Shown: piece after piece, positions 1-9,838 of the stretch
Layout of the letters: the number at the start of each line of letters is the position of its first letter
Position numbering within the stretch: the first letter of the stretch is position 1
The notes under the pieces: generated by a model
Seen by the model: the letters and a program-made list of their open reading frames with translations, nothing else
Told to the model about the DNA's origin: nothing
The model's database searches: none
Source of the DNA: Nannocystis sp. RBIL2
Lineage (GTDB): Bacteria > Myxococcota_A > Polyangia > Nannocystales > Nannocystaceae
Assembly (NCBI RefSeq): GCF_026626745.1
Contig: NZ_JAPNJW010000002.1
Location: 5,666,151-5,730,150, forward strand
DNA length: 64,000 nt
Direction of reading: 5' to 3'
Program-made: the position numbers and the translations under genes

Positions 1-3000
1 TCCAAAAAATCTTCGCGGGCGCCCGGCCCTGCCTCGCCCGAGGTCGAGGCTGCGCGGCGGTTCTACGCCCTCCCGATCGACGCCGACGCCTTCGCTGCCA
101 GCGACGAGGGCCTGACCGATCGGTCAGGCGAAGATCTGGTCGCCGCCCACCTCGGGCGCAACTTCGGCTACTTCGGCGCGATCGACAAGACCCTGTCCGG
201 CTTCTACGTCCTCGACGACGAGGGCGACAACTATTACCTCGCCGACCTGCGTGACAGCGGCCAGGTCTGGTGGCAGGACCACGAGACCCGCGAGGTCTCG
301 CTCAGCTTCGACAGCGTCGCCGACTACGCCGCCTACCGCGACGCCAGGGCCGAGGCCGACGAAGACGAGGACGCCGACGAGGACGACGAGGACATCGCCG
401 ATCGCTTCCGGCCGCGCAAGCTCAAGTCGACCAGCGCGCGCCGGCCCACCACTGCCAAGTTGCTCGAGCGCTATCAGTGGCTCATGTGGTTCTTCGCCCG
501 CGGCCACGAGCTGCGCGGCAAGGCCATCAACAGCGACGAGGACATGGTGCGCGACGCCTACGGCCACCTGCGCGGCGCCTTCGACGGCCGCGCCGCCGAG
601 GCCAAGGCCTTCGCCGCCGAGCGTGGGCGCCTCGCCGACGACCCGCACCTCGGCATCTACTGGCTGCTCCACACCAGCGTCCTGGCCGACCACGCCGGCC
701 GCGAGCAGGTCGTCGCCGCCCTCGCCGGCAGCGAGCACCCGCTCGTCAATGCCTTCGTCGCCGCCTTCGGCGCCCTCGCGGACGACGGCGACGTCCCGGC
801 CGCGCCTGCCTTCCGCGCCCGCCGCTCGCTGCTCCTCTACTACACCGGCGGCGCAGTCGACCGCGAGGACGTCGACCTCGACCGCCTCGTCGCCGCGGTG
901 TACGCCGACCCCGTCACTCACGGCTTCGTCAAGGCCCAGCGGCTGGTCGAGACCGCCGCCGCCGCCGGCGAGCTCGATCGGCTGCACGCCCTCGTCGCCG
1001 GCGGCCCGCCCGGGCCCGAGCTCGGCTTCCAGGCCCTCGCCGCCCTGCTCGACGTCCACGCCGGCGTGCAGGCCAGCCGAGCCGCCGATGCTGTCCTCGA
1101 GAACATGCGCGAAAGTACAGACGTCGACCTGCTGGCCGCGGCGATCGAGCCGCTGGCCCCGCTGGCGACCGACCGCCTGCGCGTGCGCGACCTGATCGAC
1201 GGCGTGCTCGCGCGCGACCCGTACCACTGGGGCCTCCTGCACGCCGCTCAGCAGGCCGCCGAGCGCGACGGTGACGGCGCGCGGGCCGAGCAGTTCGCCG
1301 CGCGGATCGCCCCGCTCGCCGAGGTGCGGCCGGTGCTGACCCAGCTCTTCAGCGAAGACGACGACGAACGCGAGCCCGCGCTCGCGCAGTTCCGCGAGCT
1401 CGCCCCGCCGCAGCGGCTGCTGCTCGCGCGGCGGCTGCTCGTCATGGCCGGGCAGATCGCCGGCGACGTCCTCGGCGCCGCGGTCGAGGCCCTGCTCGCC
1501 GCCGACGACATCGCCGCCCTCGCCGACCTGCAGGCGGCCGCAGTCGGGTTGCAGGCGCCGTCCGAATTCGCCGGCCAGCTCGCCGCGCTGCGCGAGGACG
1601 GCATCGTCGACCTCGCCGACCCGCTGCTGCCGACCTTCCAGGCGCTGCTGCTGCGGCCCGAGAGCGGCGAGTTCTTCGCCGACGACTGGAAGGAAGACCT
1701 GGTCGAGAAGCTGGCGCCGATCGCCCACGAGCCGGCGATCTTCGACTGGCTGCTGGCCGCGCTGGGCGACGACAGCCGCCACGAGCTGCGCGACAAGACC
1801 CTCTCGAAGCTGTTCATCGCCTACAGCGACAACAAGGTCGTCGCTCGCCTGTCCGAGGGGCAAGCCTTCCGCCTGGTCCGCCTGGCCGCGCGCCTCGGCG
1901 TCAAGCCCGAGAGCGCGAGCGAGGACGAGGACGGCGCGTTCCCGGCGATCCACGTCTACCACGCCGCCGGCCGGGTCCTGTTCTACTTCACCAACCCTGG
2001 CGGCCTGCCGGCGATCGCCGAGGTCCTGGCCGAGACGAGCGACCAGGAGCTGCTGAGCAACCTCTACAGCGGCCTCGCGCACATCAAGACCGAGGACGCG
2101 CTGGGGCTCCTGCGCTCGCGCCTGTTCGTCGAGCAGCGGCAGGTCTGGTACCTGTGCAACGCGGTCGCCGAGACCTTCGACGAGGCCGGGCACGACGAGA
2201 TCATGATCGAGCTCGAGCGCACCCGCAGCGACCACGGCGCCAACAGCTACGCGGTGGTGTTCCTCGACTTCGAGAACGACACCAAGAAGAAGCCGCACGC
2301 CTACGTCGCCGCGCTCGCGCGGGCCGTGCTCGGCTGGCCGGAGCCGAGCGATCCGCGGGCCCGCGGCCAGCGCAAGTTCGTGCTGATGCACGCGGTCCGG
2401 CTCGGGCTCGAGAGCGGCGACCACGAGCTGGTGCGGCGGGCCCACGCGGCCGCGCAGGCGATCGCCGAGCCGCCGTTCTCCAACCTCAGCGAGCTGCACT
2501 ACGAGCGGGCCACCGACGACCCGTGGCAATCGTTCAAGGCCAAGGACCGCAAGCAGCTGGAGCGCGTCCTGGCCGGCGACGCCGCGGCGCCCCGCAAGCT
2601 GGCCAAGCCGCAGAAGAAGATCGGCGACGACGCGCTCGCCGAGCTGGCCGGGGTGCCCATCGACCGCCGCTTCCTCACCACGTCCGACGGCGAGGTGTGG
2701 TTCTTCGACAAGCAGGAGCGCCTGCACGTGTTCGACGGCCAGGAGGTCAAGGCGCCGGGCTTCCAGGTCGTGTCCGACCTCGACGACCTCGGCAGCTTCC
2801 TCGCCGGCGTCGAGCGCTGCGACGGCCACGTCGTCCACTGGAACGCGTCGGCCGGGGAGTTCCGCGACATCGTCCGCTACGGCGACCGCGTCCTGGTCTA
2901 CGAGGGCGTCAACAACGGCCGCTTCACCGGCCACGGCTTCGTCGCCGACGGGCCCGAGAGCGCCGAGGCGCTGTACCGCAAGCTCGCCGACGACCCGGCC

Positions 3001-4077
3001 AAGGACTGGTTCGCCGCCCAGCCGTGGTACGTGCCGCAGCGCGGCGGCGTCCTCCGCACCTACTACGCGCCGCACGCGGGCGAGGGCCACGACAAGCAGG
3101 TGTACGTCGACGAGCTGCGCGAGGGACCCGAGGCGCTGGCCGAGGTCGAGGCGCGCGTGCTGACGCTGCTGAAGCGCCCCGGCGCGCGCGTGGCGTGCAT
3201 CGAGTGGAGGGACGACCGCCGCCGGCCGGGCGACATGGGCCTGCTCGAGTATTTCGAAGATCGCGCCCGCGACGACGAGCGCGCGCCGAGCTGGCACCTC
3301 GAGGCGTTCGCCGAGTTCGAGCAGCTGCTGGCGGAGTGGGGCTGGACGGCGGAGCTGGCTGACCTTTCGGTCAGCCGCGGCGCGCCGCCCGACGAGGCTG
3401 CGATCGCCCGCTTCGCCGACGCGGCCGGGGCCGAGGTGCCGGCGAAGCTGCGCGACGCGTGGTCCCACGGGCCGCTGGCGTGGCAGATCGGCGAGCGCGG
3501 CCGGGCCTTCCTCGGGCCCGACGAGGCGCTGGCGCGCGGGCCGGCGCTGGCGACCGCGGTGGAGGCGCTCGCGGGCAAGATGCGGCCGGCGGACGCGGAG
3601 CAGCTGCGGGCGATGATGGCCGGCGCGCAGGTGGTGATCGAGGACGCGCAGCAGCGACCGGTGGTGCTGTTCGTGCCGAAGTCGCCGCAGCGCAAGGATG
3701 GCCGCGTGTTCGTCGAGTACGACCTGTCGGAGTCGCCGGACGACCTGTGGTTCGAGGGGTCGTTCGAGTGGTTCATCGCCGAGTCGCTGGGTCGGCCGTT
3801 CGTGACGGCCCTCGGCGAGGTGTGCCCCGACCTGCGCGGGCTGCCGTACGGGGCGCGCCGCCACGATGGCGTGGTGCGGCGGCGCTACACGCAGGGCGGG
3901 AAGTTTTGGGAGGTGGTGTTCGATCCGCCGGCGGCGTTCGTCCTGACGCGCTCGGGCAAGCTCGGCGCCGCCGGCAGCGAGAAGCTGCGGCGGCTGGCGG
4001 GTGAAGAGGAGGCGCGGGCGCACTTTGAAAAGCTGGTCAAGGACAAGACGTCCGAGGGCTGGAAGCTCGCCAAGTAA
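1..4077 (+). CDS. Giant SUKH-like/HEAT-like/WGR-domain protein, 5' end outside window
   Basis: The frame is open from base 1 to the TAA at 4075-4077, giving 1358 visible residues; the true start lies upstream of the window. The visible N-terminus (about residues 70-110, 'YYLADLRDSGQVWW') resembles the end of an SMI1/KNR4 (SUKH) domain, followed by a run of Asp/Glu and a long Ala/Leu-rich helical region that looks HEAT-like. The last 75 residues ('RRYTQGGKFWEVVF', then 'FEKLVKDKTSEGW') match the WGR domain found in MolR-like proteins and PARPs, which generally binds nucleic acid. The exact role is unknown; similar myxobacterial proteins are annotated as MolR or hypothetical. No catalytic motif was recognised. 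A 1330-codon frame lies antisense to it and is treated as a shadow. High confidence that this is the coding strand; moderate for the domain names. Confidence 0.85.
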   Translation, partial: SKKSSRAPGPASPEVEAARRFYALPIDADAFAASDEGLTDRSGEDLVAAHLGRNFGYFGAIDKTLSGFYVLDDEGDNYYLADLRDSGQVWWQDHETREVSLSFDSVADYAAYRDARAEADEDEDADEDDEDIADRFRPRKLKSTSARRPTTAKLLERYQWLMWFFARGHELRGKAINSDEDMVRDAYGHLRGAFDGRAAEAKAFAAERGRLADDPHLGIYWLLHTSVLADHAGREQVVAALAGSEHPLVNAFVAAFGALADDGDVPAAPAFRARRSLLLYYTGGAVDREDVDLDRLVAAVYADPVTHGFVKAQRLVETAAAAGELDRLHALVAGGPPGPELGFQALAALLDVHAGVQASRAADAVLENMRESTDVDLLAAAIEPLAPLATDRLRVRDLIDGVLARDPYHWGLLHAAQQAAERDGDGARAEQFAARIAPLAEVRPVLTQLFSEDDDEREPALAQFRELAPPQRLLLARRLLVMAGQIAGDVLGAAVEALLAADDIAALADLQAAAVGLQAPSEFAGQLAALREDGIVDLADPLLPTFQALLLRPESGEFFADDWKEDLVEKLAPIAHEPAIFDWLLAALGDDSRHELRDKTLSKLFIAYSDNKVVARLSEGQAFRLVRLAARLGVKPESASEDEDGAFPAIHVYHAAGRVLFYFTNPGGLPAIAEVLAETSDQELLSNLYSGLAHIKTEDALGLLRSRLFVEQRQVWYLCNAVAETFDEAGHDEIMIELERTRSDHGANSYAVVFLDFENDTKKKPHAYVAALARAVLGWPEPSDPRARGQRKFVLMHAVRLGLESGDHELVRRAHAAAQAIAEPPFSNLSELHYERATDDPWQSFKAKDRKQLERVLAGDAAAPRKLAKPQKKIGDDALAELAGVPIDRRFLTTSDGEVWFFDKQERLHVFDGQEVKAPGFQVVSDLDDLGSFLAGVERCDGHVVHWNASAGEFRDIVRYGDRVLVYEGVNNGRFTGHGFVADGPESAEALYRKLADDPAKDWFAAQPWYVPQRGGVLRTYYAPHAGEGHDKQVYVDELREGPEALAEVEARVLTLLKRPGARVACIEWRDDRRRPGDMGLLEYFEDRARDDERAPSWHLEAFAEFEQLLAEWGWTAELADLSVSRGAPPDEAAIARFADAAGAEVPAKLRDAWSHGPLAWQIGERGRAFLGPDEALARGPALATAVEALAGKMRPADAEQLRAMMAGAQVVIEDAQQRPVVLFVPKSPQRKDGRVFVEYDLSESPDDLWFEGSFEWFIAESLGRPFVTALGEVCPDLRGLPYGARRHDGVVRRRYTQGGKFWEVVFDPPAAFVLTRSGKLGAAGSEKLRRLAGEEEARAHFEKLVKDKTSEGWKLAK

Positions 4078-4099
4078 GCGCCCGTCGAGGGCGCCACTG

Positions 4100-4159
4100 G
4101 ATGTCTTTGGGGGCATGCTCTTGCGGGCATGCCCCTTTTGTCATGTCCTTAAGAACATG
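4100..4159. repeat. Five-box CATG period-14 array between convergent genes
   Basis: Boxes GATG, CATG, CATG, CATG, CATG start every 14 bases. Each pair encloses a 10-base segment of the form TCC-N4-GGA with some mismatches, so every pair can form a 7-bp stem with a 4-base loop. The array begins 22 bases after the stop codon at 4077 and sits between this gene and the convergent gene ending at 4240. It could act as a bidirectional terminator, but there is no T-tract. Confidence 0.8.
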
Positions 4160-4239
4160 TCTCGAGAATCGGGAGCCTCCGAAGCGCTCCCGAGTCGTCG
4201 AGCTGGCGACGGCCGCCGTCACCGAGAGTTCGCCGGAGC

Positions 4240-5616
4240 TCAGGCGCGGCGGCGCCGGAGCAGCCAGCCCGTGAGCACGAACAGCGAGGTCAGCGCGAAA
4301 CCATCGCCCGGCTCGCCGCCTTCGCTGCGACATCCGCAGCCTGCGTCGGAGTCGCCGCTCGCGGGCTCGCCTGCGGTCGCCGGCTCGGTCGTGCCTGCCG
4401 TCGTCGCAGCGCTGGTGACTGCGCCGCCGGTCGGCCCGTCGCCGGTCACGGCCCCGCTGGAGCCGTCGCTGGTGGGGTTGCCGGTCGGGCTGGTCTCGCT
4501 CGCGTCGCTGCTCGCGCTGTCGTCACCGCCGCTGTCGTCGTCGCTGCCGGTGTCGCTGCCGGTGTCGCTGCCGGTGGTGTCCTGCGGGGCCGTACCGGCG
4601 CACGGGGCCTCGGCGCGGGTGGGCTCGAAGTCGGGGCAGGAGGCAGGGTCGGCGCCGAGCGGGAGCTGCGGGAAGCCGAGCGTGCCAGTAGTAGGGTAGA
4701 GCTGCTCGACGCCCTGGCCGTCGACGATGTGGAAGAAGTAGCGGTGGCAGCCGGGGCCGGGCGAGAGCACCGCCTCGTAGGTGCCCTGATCGGGCTGACC
4801 GTGCCGCAGCGCCAGCGGCTCGCACACGGGCGTGACGCCGTCGAGGTAGTGCACGACCTGCGCGACCTGGGGCGGGCCGCCGCCGGGCAGGGAGTAGGTG
4901 ATGCCGAAGGTCGGGGTGTCCTCCGGCTGCATCTTCGGTCCGGTGCCGCCGTCGTGGACGATGTCGCGGAAGTGCACGCCGTCGCCCGCGACCGGGTAGG
5001 TCCCGCCTGACCCGAAGACCAGGTGATAAACCGGCTTCCCGAAGCCCTGCGCAAAGCCGGTACCGAGCGCGGTGGTGCCGGCGCCGTTGATCGAGCCCCA
5101 GTGGGCGTCGGAGCCGATCCACCCCACCATCACCAGCTCGGGCGAGGCGTGGCCCTCCGCACCGTTCTCGCCGTGCGCGCGGTCGGAGAAGTGGGTGAAG
5201 CGATCGTACATGCTGGTGACGCCGCAGTCGGTCACCGGCCCTTCGCAGTGGGTGTCGTCGTCCATGCCGGCGAGCACGCAGCAGGTCGAGTGGTCCACGC
5301 ACAGCGGACAGTCGGTGGTGGCGATATGCGTCGCTTGAAAGTTGGCGGCGCGCGCGAGGTCGGCGACGAGCTCGAGCGGCGGCGTGGCCGGTGGGATCGG
5401 GCGTCCCGACGGGGTCATGCCGTCCTTGCTCGGCAGGGCGTCGGCGGCGGCCGGGTTGGCGCGGATCCGGTTGGTCATGAAGCCGAGGACCCGCTCGTTG
5501 TGGCTCGGCAGCGAGCCGACCGGCTCGCCGATCGGCACCGCGGCCGAGGCGAGCGTCGGGAAGAGGACCGCGGCGACGAAGGCGAAGCGATCCAGCGAGC
5601 AAGCAAAGTTGGCCAT
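4240..5616 (-). CDS. Secreted CAP-like domain protein with MYXO-CTERM sorting tail
   Basis: 458 residues. The N-terminus 'MANFACSLDRFAFVAAV...ASA' is a signal peptide. The next ~200 residues carry CAP/SCP-like features: 'HNERVLGFMTNRIRANPAAADALP', 'ARAANFQATHIA', a Cys-rich stretch, and 'FSDRAHGENGAEG'. A Ser/Thr/Asp/Gly linker (about 345-425) leads to a MYXO-CTERM tail: Cys-Gly-Cys, a hydrophobic helix, then 'LLRRRRA' at the end. Such tails are processed and anchor or sort proteins at the myxobacterial envelope. The start at 5616 is preferred over an upstream ATG at 5823 because it begins a signal peptide and has a TAGCGT box 7 bases upstream, suggesting a leaderless mRNA. The precise activity of the CAP-like domain is unknown. 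Confidence 0.88.
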   Translation of the reverse strand: MANFACSLDRFAFVAAVLFPTLASAAVPIGEPVGSLPSHNERVLGFMTNRIRANPAAADALPSKDGMTPSGRPIPPATPPLELVADLARAANFQATHIATTDCPLCVDHSTCCVLAGMDDDTHCEGPVTDCGVTSMYDRFTHFSDRAHGENGAEGHASPELVMVGWIGSDAHWGSINGAGTTALGTGFAQGFGKPVYHLVFGSGGTYPVAGDGVHFRDIVHDGGTGPKMQPEDTPTFGITYSLPGGGPPQVAQVVHYLDGVTPVCEPLALRHGQPDQGTYEAVLSPGPGCHRYFFHIVDGQGVEQLYPTTGTLGFPQLPLGADPASCPDFEPTRAEAPCAGTAPQDTTGSDTGSDTGSDDDSGGDDSASSDASETSPTGNPTSDGSSGAVTGDGPTGGAVTSAATTAGTTEPATAGEPASGDSDAGCGCRSEGGEPGDGFALTSLFVLTGWLLRRRRA

Positions 5617-5623
5617 GCGCGCG

Positions 5624-5629
5624 ACGCTA
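5624..5629 (-). promoter_or_regulatory. -10 box TAGCGT, leaderless start
   Basis: On the minus strand TAGCGT is followed by 7 bases and then the ATG at 5616. This is the same hexamer and spacing as before the small gene at 57807. No convincing -35 element is visible. Confidence 0.55.
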
Positions 5630-5911
5630 CCACGAGGCGACGTCACCGCAGCGCGGCCAAGTCCGCGCCCTCGGGCGCACGCGCAGCGACTGCTCGTGGC
5701 AGAACCTGAACCAGCGATCGCGGTCTTCTCGATCGCGCGCACGCGGCCGATCGTGCGCGGGAAGCGACACGTGACAGTGACGCGGAGCCCGCACCGAGCT
5801 CTGCGTGTCGCCGCCGCTCCCACGCGACATCCACGGGCGAAGTCGACGGACGGCTATCACGCGTCGAGTGATTCCCGGCGCGAGGCCATCGCGGACGAAC
5901 GCGCCCTCGCG

Positions 5912-8803
5912 CTACCGGCCCGCCTCCCACGCGTCGAGCTGCTTCATCCCGCGCTCGCCGGCGACCCCCGCGAGCTCGAGCGACTCGCGGGCCTGCCTGG
6001 CGGCCTCGGCGGATTCAGCGGCGGCACCGGTGGCGCGCAGGGCCTGGGCGCGGGCCAAGTGCATGAGGCCGAGGTCGCCGGGGTCGTTGGTGGCGGCGGC
6101 GACGTTCTTGAGGGCGCGGTCGACGTGCTGCAGGGCGGCCGCGGGCTTCTGTTCGAGCAGATCGACCTGTGCCTGTCCCAAGAGACAGAGCCCGAGGTCG
6201 GGGTGGTCGGGGCCGAGGGCCTTCTCCCTGATCTCGCAACCACGCACGTAGGCCTCGCGCGCGCCGGGGTAGTCGGCGAGGTCGCGCTTGGCGTCGCCGA
6301 TGAACGTGAAGACGCCGGCGACTGCCGGGTGGTCGGGCGCGAGCGCCGCTTCCAGATGCGCGAGCGCGGCCGTCAGCTCGGTCAAGCCCTCGGCTGGCTT
6401 TCCGGACAGCTGCAACATCCCGCCCACGTTCTGGCGGATCACCCCGACAGTCGGGTCCTTGGGGTTGATGGCTTCGAGGATCGCCTGCGACCGCTGCAGC
6501 GCGGCGATCGCCTCGGCGTAGCGGTTCTGGCGCTCGAGGCTGAGCGCGAGGTTGTTGAGCGGCAGCGCCAGGTCGGGGTGGCCGGAGCCGTGGGCGCGCT
6601 CGTCGAGCGCGACGGCCCGCTCGAACAGCTGCTGCGCCTCGACGTACTTGCCGCCGCGCAGCTTGGACGCCCCGAGCGCGTTGAGCAGGCCGACCAGGCG
6701 CGGGTGGTCGGGGCCGAAGACCTTTTCATAGAGGCCGATCGCCTCGCTCACGAAGGCCTCGGCGCCGGCGTTGTCGCCGGCGGCGATGGCGATCATGCCG
6801 ACGTGGTGCAGCCACTGCGCGCGCTCGCGGTCGGGCTGGCCGCGGCGGCGCAGCAGCGCCTCGGCGTGGTCGACCCACGGCTGGGCCTCGGCCTTGCGCC
6901 CGAGCTTGTAGCCGACCACGAACATCTGGTTCAGCAGGCCGTCCCACAGCGTCTCGTCGTCGCGGTCGGCCACTGCTTGCCAGATCGCCGCAGCCTCGGT
7001 GATCCTCGCCCCCTCGTCGTTGCCCGCCTCGCGCTGCGCCCTGGCCAGCGCGTGGCGGGCCGCCGCGGTCAGGCTCGGGTCGTCGAGCGCGATCGCCTCG
7101 GTCGCGGTCGCCTCGAGCTCGGCCAGCGCGTCCTTGCTCTTGCCGGCGCTGACCTTGGCCCGCGCCGCCCGCAGCCGCTCGCGCACCGCCTCGCTGCGGG
7201 CCGGATCCGTCACCGATCGCGAGGCCAGCGCCCCGCTGCGCAGCGCCTCCGCGTCGGCGCAGGCCTGCAGCCCCGGCAATGCCACCGCCGCCTCCGTGGC
7301 CCGCTTCACCACCTGCTTGTCGGCCTGCTCGAGCAGCGCCAGCAGGGCGTCCAGGTCCTTCAGGCGGTGCTGCAGGCAGGCCATGCGCAGGTCCATCAGC
7401 TCGGCCGACTGCTCGCCGCGCACCTGGGTTGCGGAACATGTCTCTTCGTACATGTCCTTCCAGCCCTGCGCGTATTGATCGATCTGCGGCGCCGCCCCGG
7501 CCCACGCCCCCGCCGCGTACGGCAGGCCGGTGGCGGCGAAGGCGGCCTCGATCGTCGCGCGTCGGCCCGCGTGCCAGACCTCGCCCACGCGCTCGGCCCC
7601 GCCGCCGCACACCCCCGGGCCGGTCATCGCCCACGCAGTGCCGCCGGCGACCGCCGCCGCCAGCAGCGTCCCGCCGAGCGCCAGCGCCCAGCGTTGCCGG
7701 CGGGCGCGGCCGGCCTGTAGGTCGGCGAGCAGCGCGTCCATCCGCGGGTACCTGGCCTCTCGGTCAGGTTGCAGCCCGCGCAGGCAGATCCGGTGCAGCC
7801 AGCCGGGCACCTCGCTGCCGCGCGGCGGCGCCTCGCGCTGGTTGCTGCGGGCCTTGCGGGCCAGCTCCTCGATCGTCGCGCCGGCGAACGGGCGCTTGCC
7901 GTGGAGCGCCTCGAACAGGGCGACGCAGAAGCTGAACTGATCGGTGCGCGGATCGACCGCGACGCCGGCGTGCTGCTCGGGCGACATGTACGCCGGCGTG
8001 CCGACGATCGCGCCGTAGCGGGTGATCTGCGTGTCGAGGGCGCTGCCGCTGGCGGCCTCGGCCGCGCGCACCGGCGACTCGTGCTCCTCGTCGCGGCGGG
8101 CCAGACCGAAGTCTGCCACCTGCGCTCGCAGCTTGCCGGTCGCGGCGTCGGTGCTGAGCAGGACGTTGTCGGGCTTGAAATCGCGGTGAACCAGACCCAC
8201 CGCGTGCGCGGCCGCCAGCCCGGCGCCGGCCTGAGCGAACACGTCGACGACCTCGGTCCAGCGCGGGCGCGTGGCCATCCACTGCCGCAGGTCGGTGCCC
8301 TCGACCAGGTCCATGGCGATGAACACCTGGTCCTCGCGGTGCGCCCCGACGTCGAACACCGGCACCACGTTGGGGTGCGACAGCTTGGCCATCGCCTGCG
8401 CCTCGCGGATCATCCGCGCCCGCGCCTCGCCGACGGCCGCGCCGTGCAGCAGCTTGATCGCCACGGTGCGATCGAGGTCGGGGTCGTAGGCCTTGTAGAC
8501 CGTGCCCATGCCGCCCGCCCCGAGCTGTTTAATGATTAAATAGCGCCCGAGGGTGCGCTCCGGCGGCTGCGCTTCGCTCCCCGCGGGCACGCTCGCGGTG
8601 GTCCTCTCGACGTCGACCCTCGTGCGCACGCGGTCGAGGCTGTCGGGCCGGACCACCGTCTCCTCGACGCTGCCGACGCTCACGCTCGCGGGCGCCGCTC
8701 CCGGCGCGGTGGTCTCCTCGAGCGGGTCCTTCGCCTGACTTTCTGGCCATGTCCTTTTGGACATCTGATTGCGCTCGTCCATCGGCCGTCTCGCCCCCAT
8801 CAT
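5912..8803 (-). CDS. Membrane Ser/Thr protein kinase with C-terminal TPR region
   Basis: 963 residues. A Pkn-type kinase domain occupies about residues 88-360: glycine loop 'LGAGGMGTVYKAYD', catalytic Lys in 'VAIKLL', catalytic loop 'HRDFKPDN', 'DFGLA' and the activation-segment end 'GTPAYMSPEQ', all intact. A single membrane helix follows (about 380-400, 'WALALGGTLLAAAVAGG'), so the C-terminal ~550 residues with tetratricopeptide-like helices should lie on the periplasmic side. This layout is typical of myxobacterial Hanks-type kinases. The start is uncertain: ATG codons at 8803, 8800 and 8782 are all possible and none has a clear ribosome site. An 18-bp CATG palindrome lies in the first codons. 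The kinase at 41356 is a paralogue with the same layout. Confidence 0.9.
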   Translation of the reverse strand: MMGARRPMDERNQMSKRTWPESQAKDPLEETTAPGAAPASVSVGSVEETVVRPDSLDRVRTRVDVERTTASVPAGSEAQPPERTLGRYLIIKQLGAGGMGTVYKAYDPDLDRTVAIKLLHGAAVGEARARMIREAQAMAKLSHPNVVPVFDVGAHREDQVFIAMDLVEGTDLRQWMATRPRWTEVVDVFAQAGAGLAAAHAVGLVHRDFKPDNVLLSTDAATGKLRAQVADFGLARRDEEHESPVRAAEAASGSALDTQITRYGAIVGTPAYMSPEQHAGVAVDPRTDQFSFCVALFEALHGKRPFAGATIEELARKARSNQREAPPRGSEVPGWLHRICLRGLQPDREARYPRMDALLADLQAGRARRQRWALALGGTLLAAAVAGGTAWAMTGPGVCGGGAERVGEVWHAGRRATIEAAFAATGLPYAAGAWAGAAPQIDQYAQGWKDMYEETCSATQVRGEQSAELMDLRMACLQHRLKDLDALLALLEQADKQVVKRATEAAVALPGLQACADAEALRSGALASRSVTDPARSEAVRERLRAARAKVSAGKSKDALAELEATATEAIALDDPSLTAAARHALARAQREAGNDEGARITEAAAIWQAVADRDDETLWDGLLNQMFVVGYKLGRKAEAQPWVDHAEALLRRRGQPDRERAQWLHHVGMIAIAAGDNAGAEAFVSEAIGLYEKVFGPDHPRLVGLLNALGASKLRGGKYVEAQQLFERAVALDERAHGSGHPDLALPLNNLALSLERQNRYAEAIAALQRSQAILEAINPKDPTVGVIRQNVGGMLQLSGKPAEGLTELTAALAHLEAALAPDHPAVAGVFTFIGDAKRDLADYPGAREAYVRGCEIREKALGPDHPDLGLCLLGQAQVDLLEQKPAAALQHVDRALKNVAAATNDPGDLGLMHLARAQALRATGAAAESAEAARQARESLELAGVAGERGMKQLDAWEAGR
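7437..7454. repeat. CATG-N10-CATG palindrome inside kinase coding sequence
   Basis: CATGTCT-CTTC-GTACATG. It encodes part of 'WKDMYEETCSATQ'. The paralogous kinase at 41356 has 'WVEMRNEACRAHA' at the same place with the same length and no palindrome, so here the motif overlies existing codons rather than adding residues. Confidence 0.7.
8748..8765. repeat. CATG-type 18-bp palindrome in first codons of kinase gene
   Basis: CATGTCC-TTTT-GGACATC: a nearly perfect 7-bp inverted repeat with a 4-base centre. Read on the minus strand it encodes 'MSKRTW'-type residues if translation starts upstream at 8803 or 8782; it could alternatively be a leader hairpin if translation starts later. Confidence 0.7.
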
Positions 8804-9269
8804 CGGTCATGCCGGCCGCGCGACCAACCTCCCCGCGCGGGCGCCCGCGCGCGAACGGCTCGGATCCGCGCCGGATCGGCCGACAGAGGCCGCGAAAACG
8901 GCGGTTCGCAGAGCGGAGCTGCGTCGTGGCTCGGTGGTGGCCTCACCGAGGTCAGCTGTTCGGAGCGCTCGCCTCGATCACAGTCGCGGTCGAAGTCGCG
9001 TCGGCGCGCGTGCCCTGCGGGGCTCGACGCCAGGGCTCGACGCCTCGCACGCGCCCATCGGCGAGTATCCTGAACGCGTGGCCCGCTGCGTCGCCGGCTC
9101 CCGGGTTCGGCCACCGGCCTGATTGCAGCCCGATTCGGGGCCACGGGACGAAATCTCGCGAACGCGCCGAGCTCGCGTCGCGCAGGCGTCCTCGGGCCGC
9201 GAGTTTCACTATGGTGAATCGCGGTACCTGCATTGTCGGCGCGCGCCTCGCTTGCTACCGTGGGATGCT
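8804..9269. other. Divergent intergenic region, no gene seen
   Basis: 466 bases between the divergent kinase gene (start about 8803) and the small exported protein (start 9270). Frames here have no recognisable protein and poor codon pattern. The only signal I can name is the TACCGT -10 box at 9256-9261 for the rightward gene. Confidence 0.6.
9256..9261 (+). promoter_or_regulatory. -10 box TACCGT, leaderless TTG start
   Basis: TACCGT followed by 8 bases and the TTG at 9270. The spacing matches the other leaderless promoters in this window and is the reason for choosing a TTG start. Confidence 0.5.
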
Positions 9270-9815
9270 TTGAACTGGATCTTGTCTGTCGTCGCGCTCG
9301 CGCTCGCGGGCGCTGCTCCGAAGGTGAAGGACAGCGCTCAGGCCGCGCCGGGGACGGAGGTGGTGCGGGTCAAACGCGACTTCGGCAAGCCGCACTTCGA
9401 CCTGGCGATCGACGCGTGGCTCAACACCGACGCCACGCGCATCGACGAGGCCCGCCTGTGGTGGGTCAACACCGCCGAGCAGGACCGGCGCAAGCCGCTC
9501 GGGCCGATGGTCGAGCGCATGGTCAAGCTGCGTTACCACCGGAGCTCGAGCCGCTCGCTGACGATCACCGTCACCGGCGACGGCAAGGAGTTCGCATTCG
9601 TCGTCGAGCTGGCCGAGTCGGGCCAGCTGCACGCGTTCGTCGCCATCGACACCGAGGACGGCCATCACGTCCCCCGCTGCCGCCTCGACGCGGCCCGCCT
9701 GATCGCCCACCGCGTGCTCGGCATGCCCGTCGGCCTCGCCCGCGTCGCCGTCACCTGCAGCGACGCCGGCGGCAATTTTCATAAGGGGCAGGTCAGGCAC
9801 CGCGAGATCACCTGA
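9270..9815 (+). CDS. Small exported protein of unknown function
   Basis: 181 residues from a TTG start. The N-terminus 'MNWILSVVALALAGAAP' is a short signal peptide. The rest is a soluble domain with alternating hydrophobic residues ('VKLRYHRSSSRSLTITVTG', 'FAFVVELAESG') that looks like a beta-sandwich. No family was recognised. The frame extends upstream to 9123, but those residues lack sense as a protein, whereas TTG 9270 sits 8 bases after a -10 box and begins a signal peptide. It is transcribed divergently from the kinase at 5912-8803. Confidence 0.7.
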   Translation: MNWILSVVALALAGAAPKVKDSAQAAPGTEVVRVKRDFGKPHFDLAIDAWLNTDATRIDEARLWWVNTAEQDRRKPLGPMVERMVKLRYHRSSSRSLTITVTGDGKEFAFVVELAESGQLHAFVAIDTEDGHHVPRCRLDAARLIAHRVLGMPVGLARVAVTCSDAGGNFHKGQVRHREIT

Positions 9816-9838
9816 GGCCTCGGCGGTCGCTCTTGGGG

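Noticed and set aside
124..4116. 1330-codon open frame antisense to the WGR-domain gene
   Set aside because: High-GC bias keeps the opposite strand open. Its product is Arg/Gly/Val/Leu-rich without motifs, while the plus strand has SUKH-like and WGR features.
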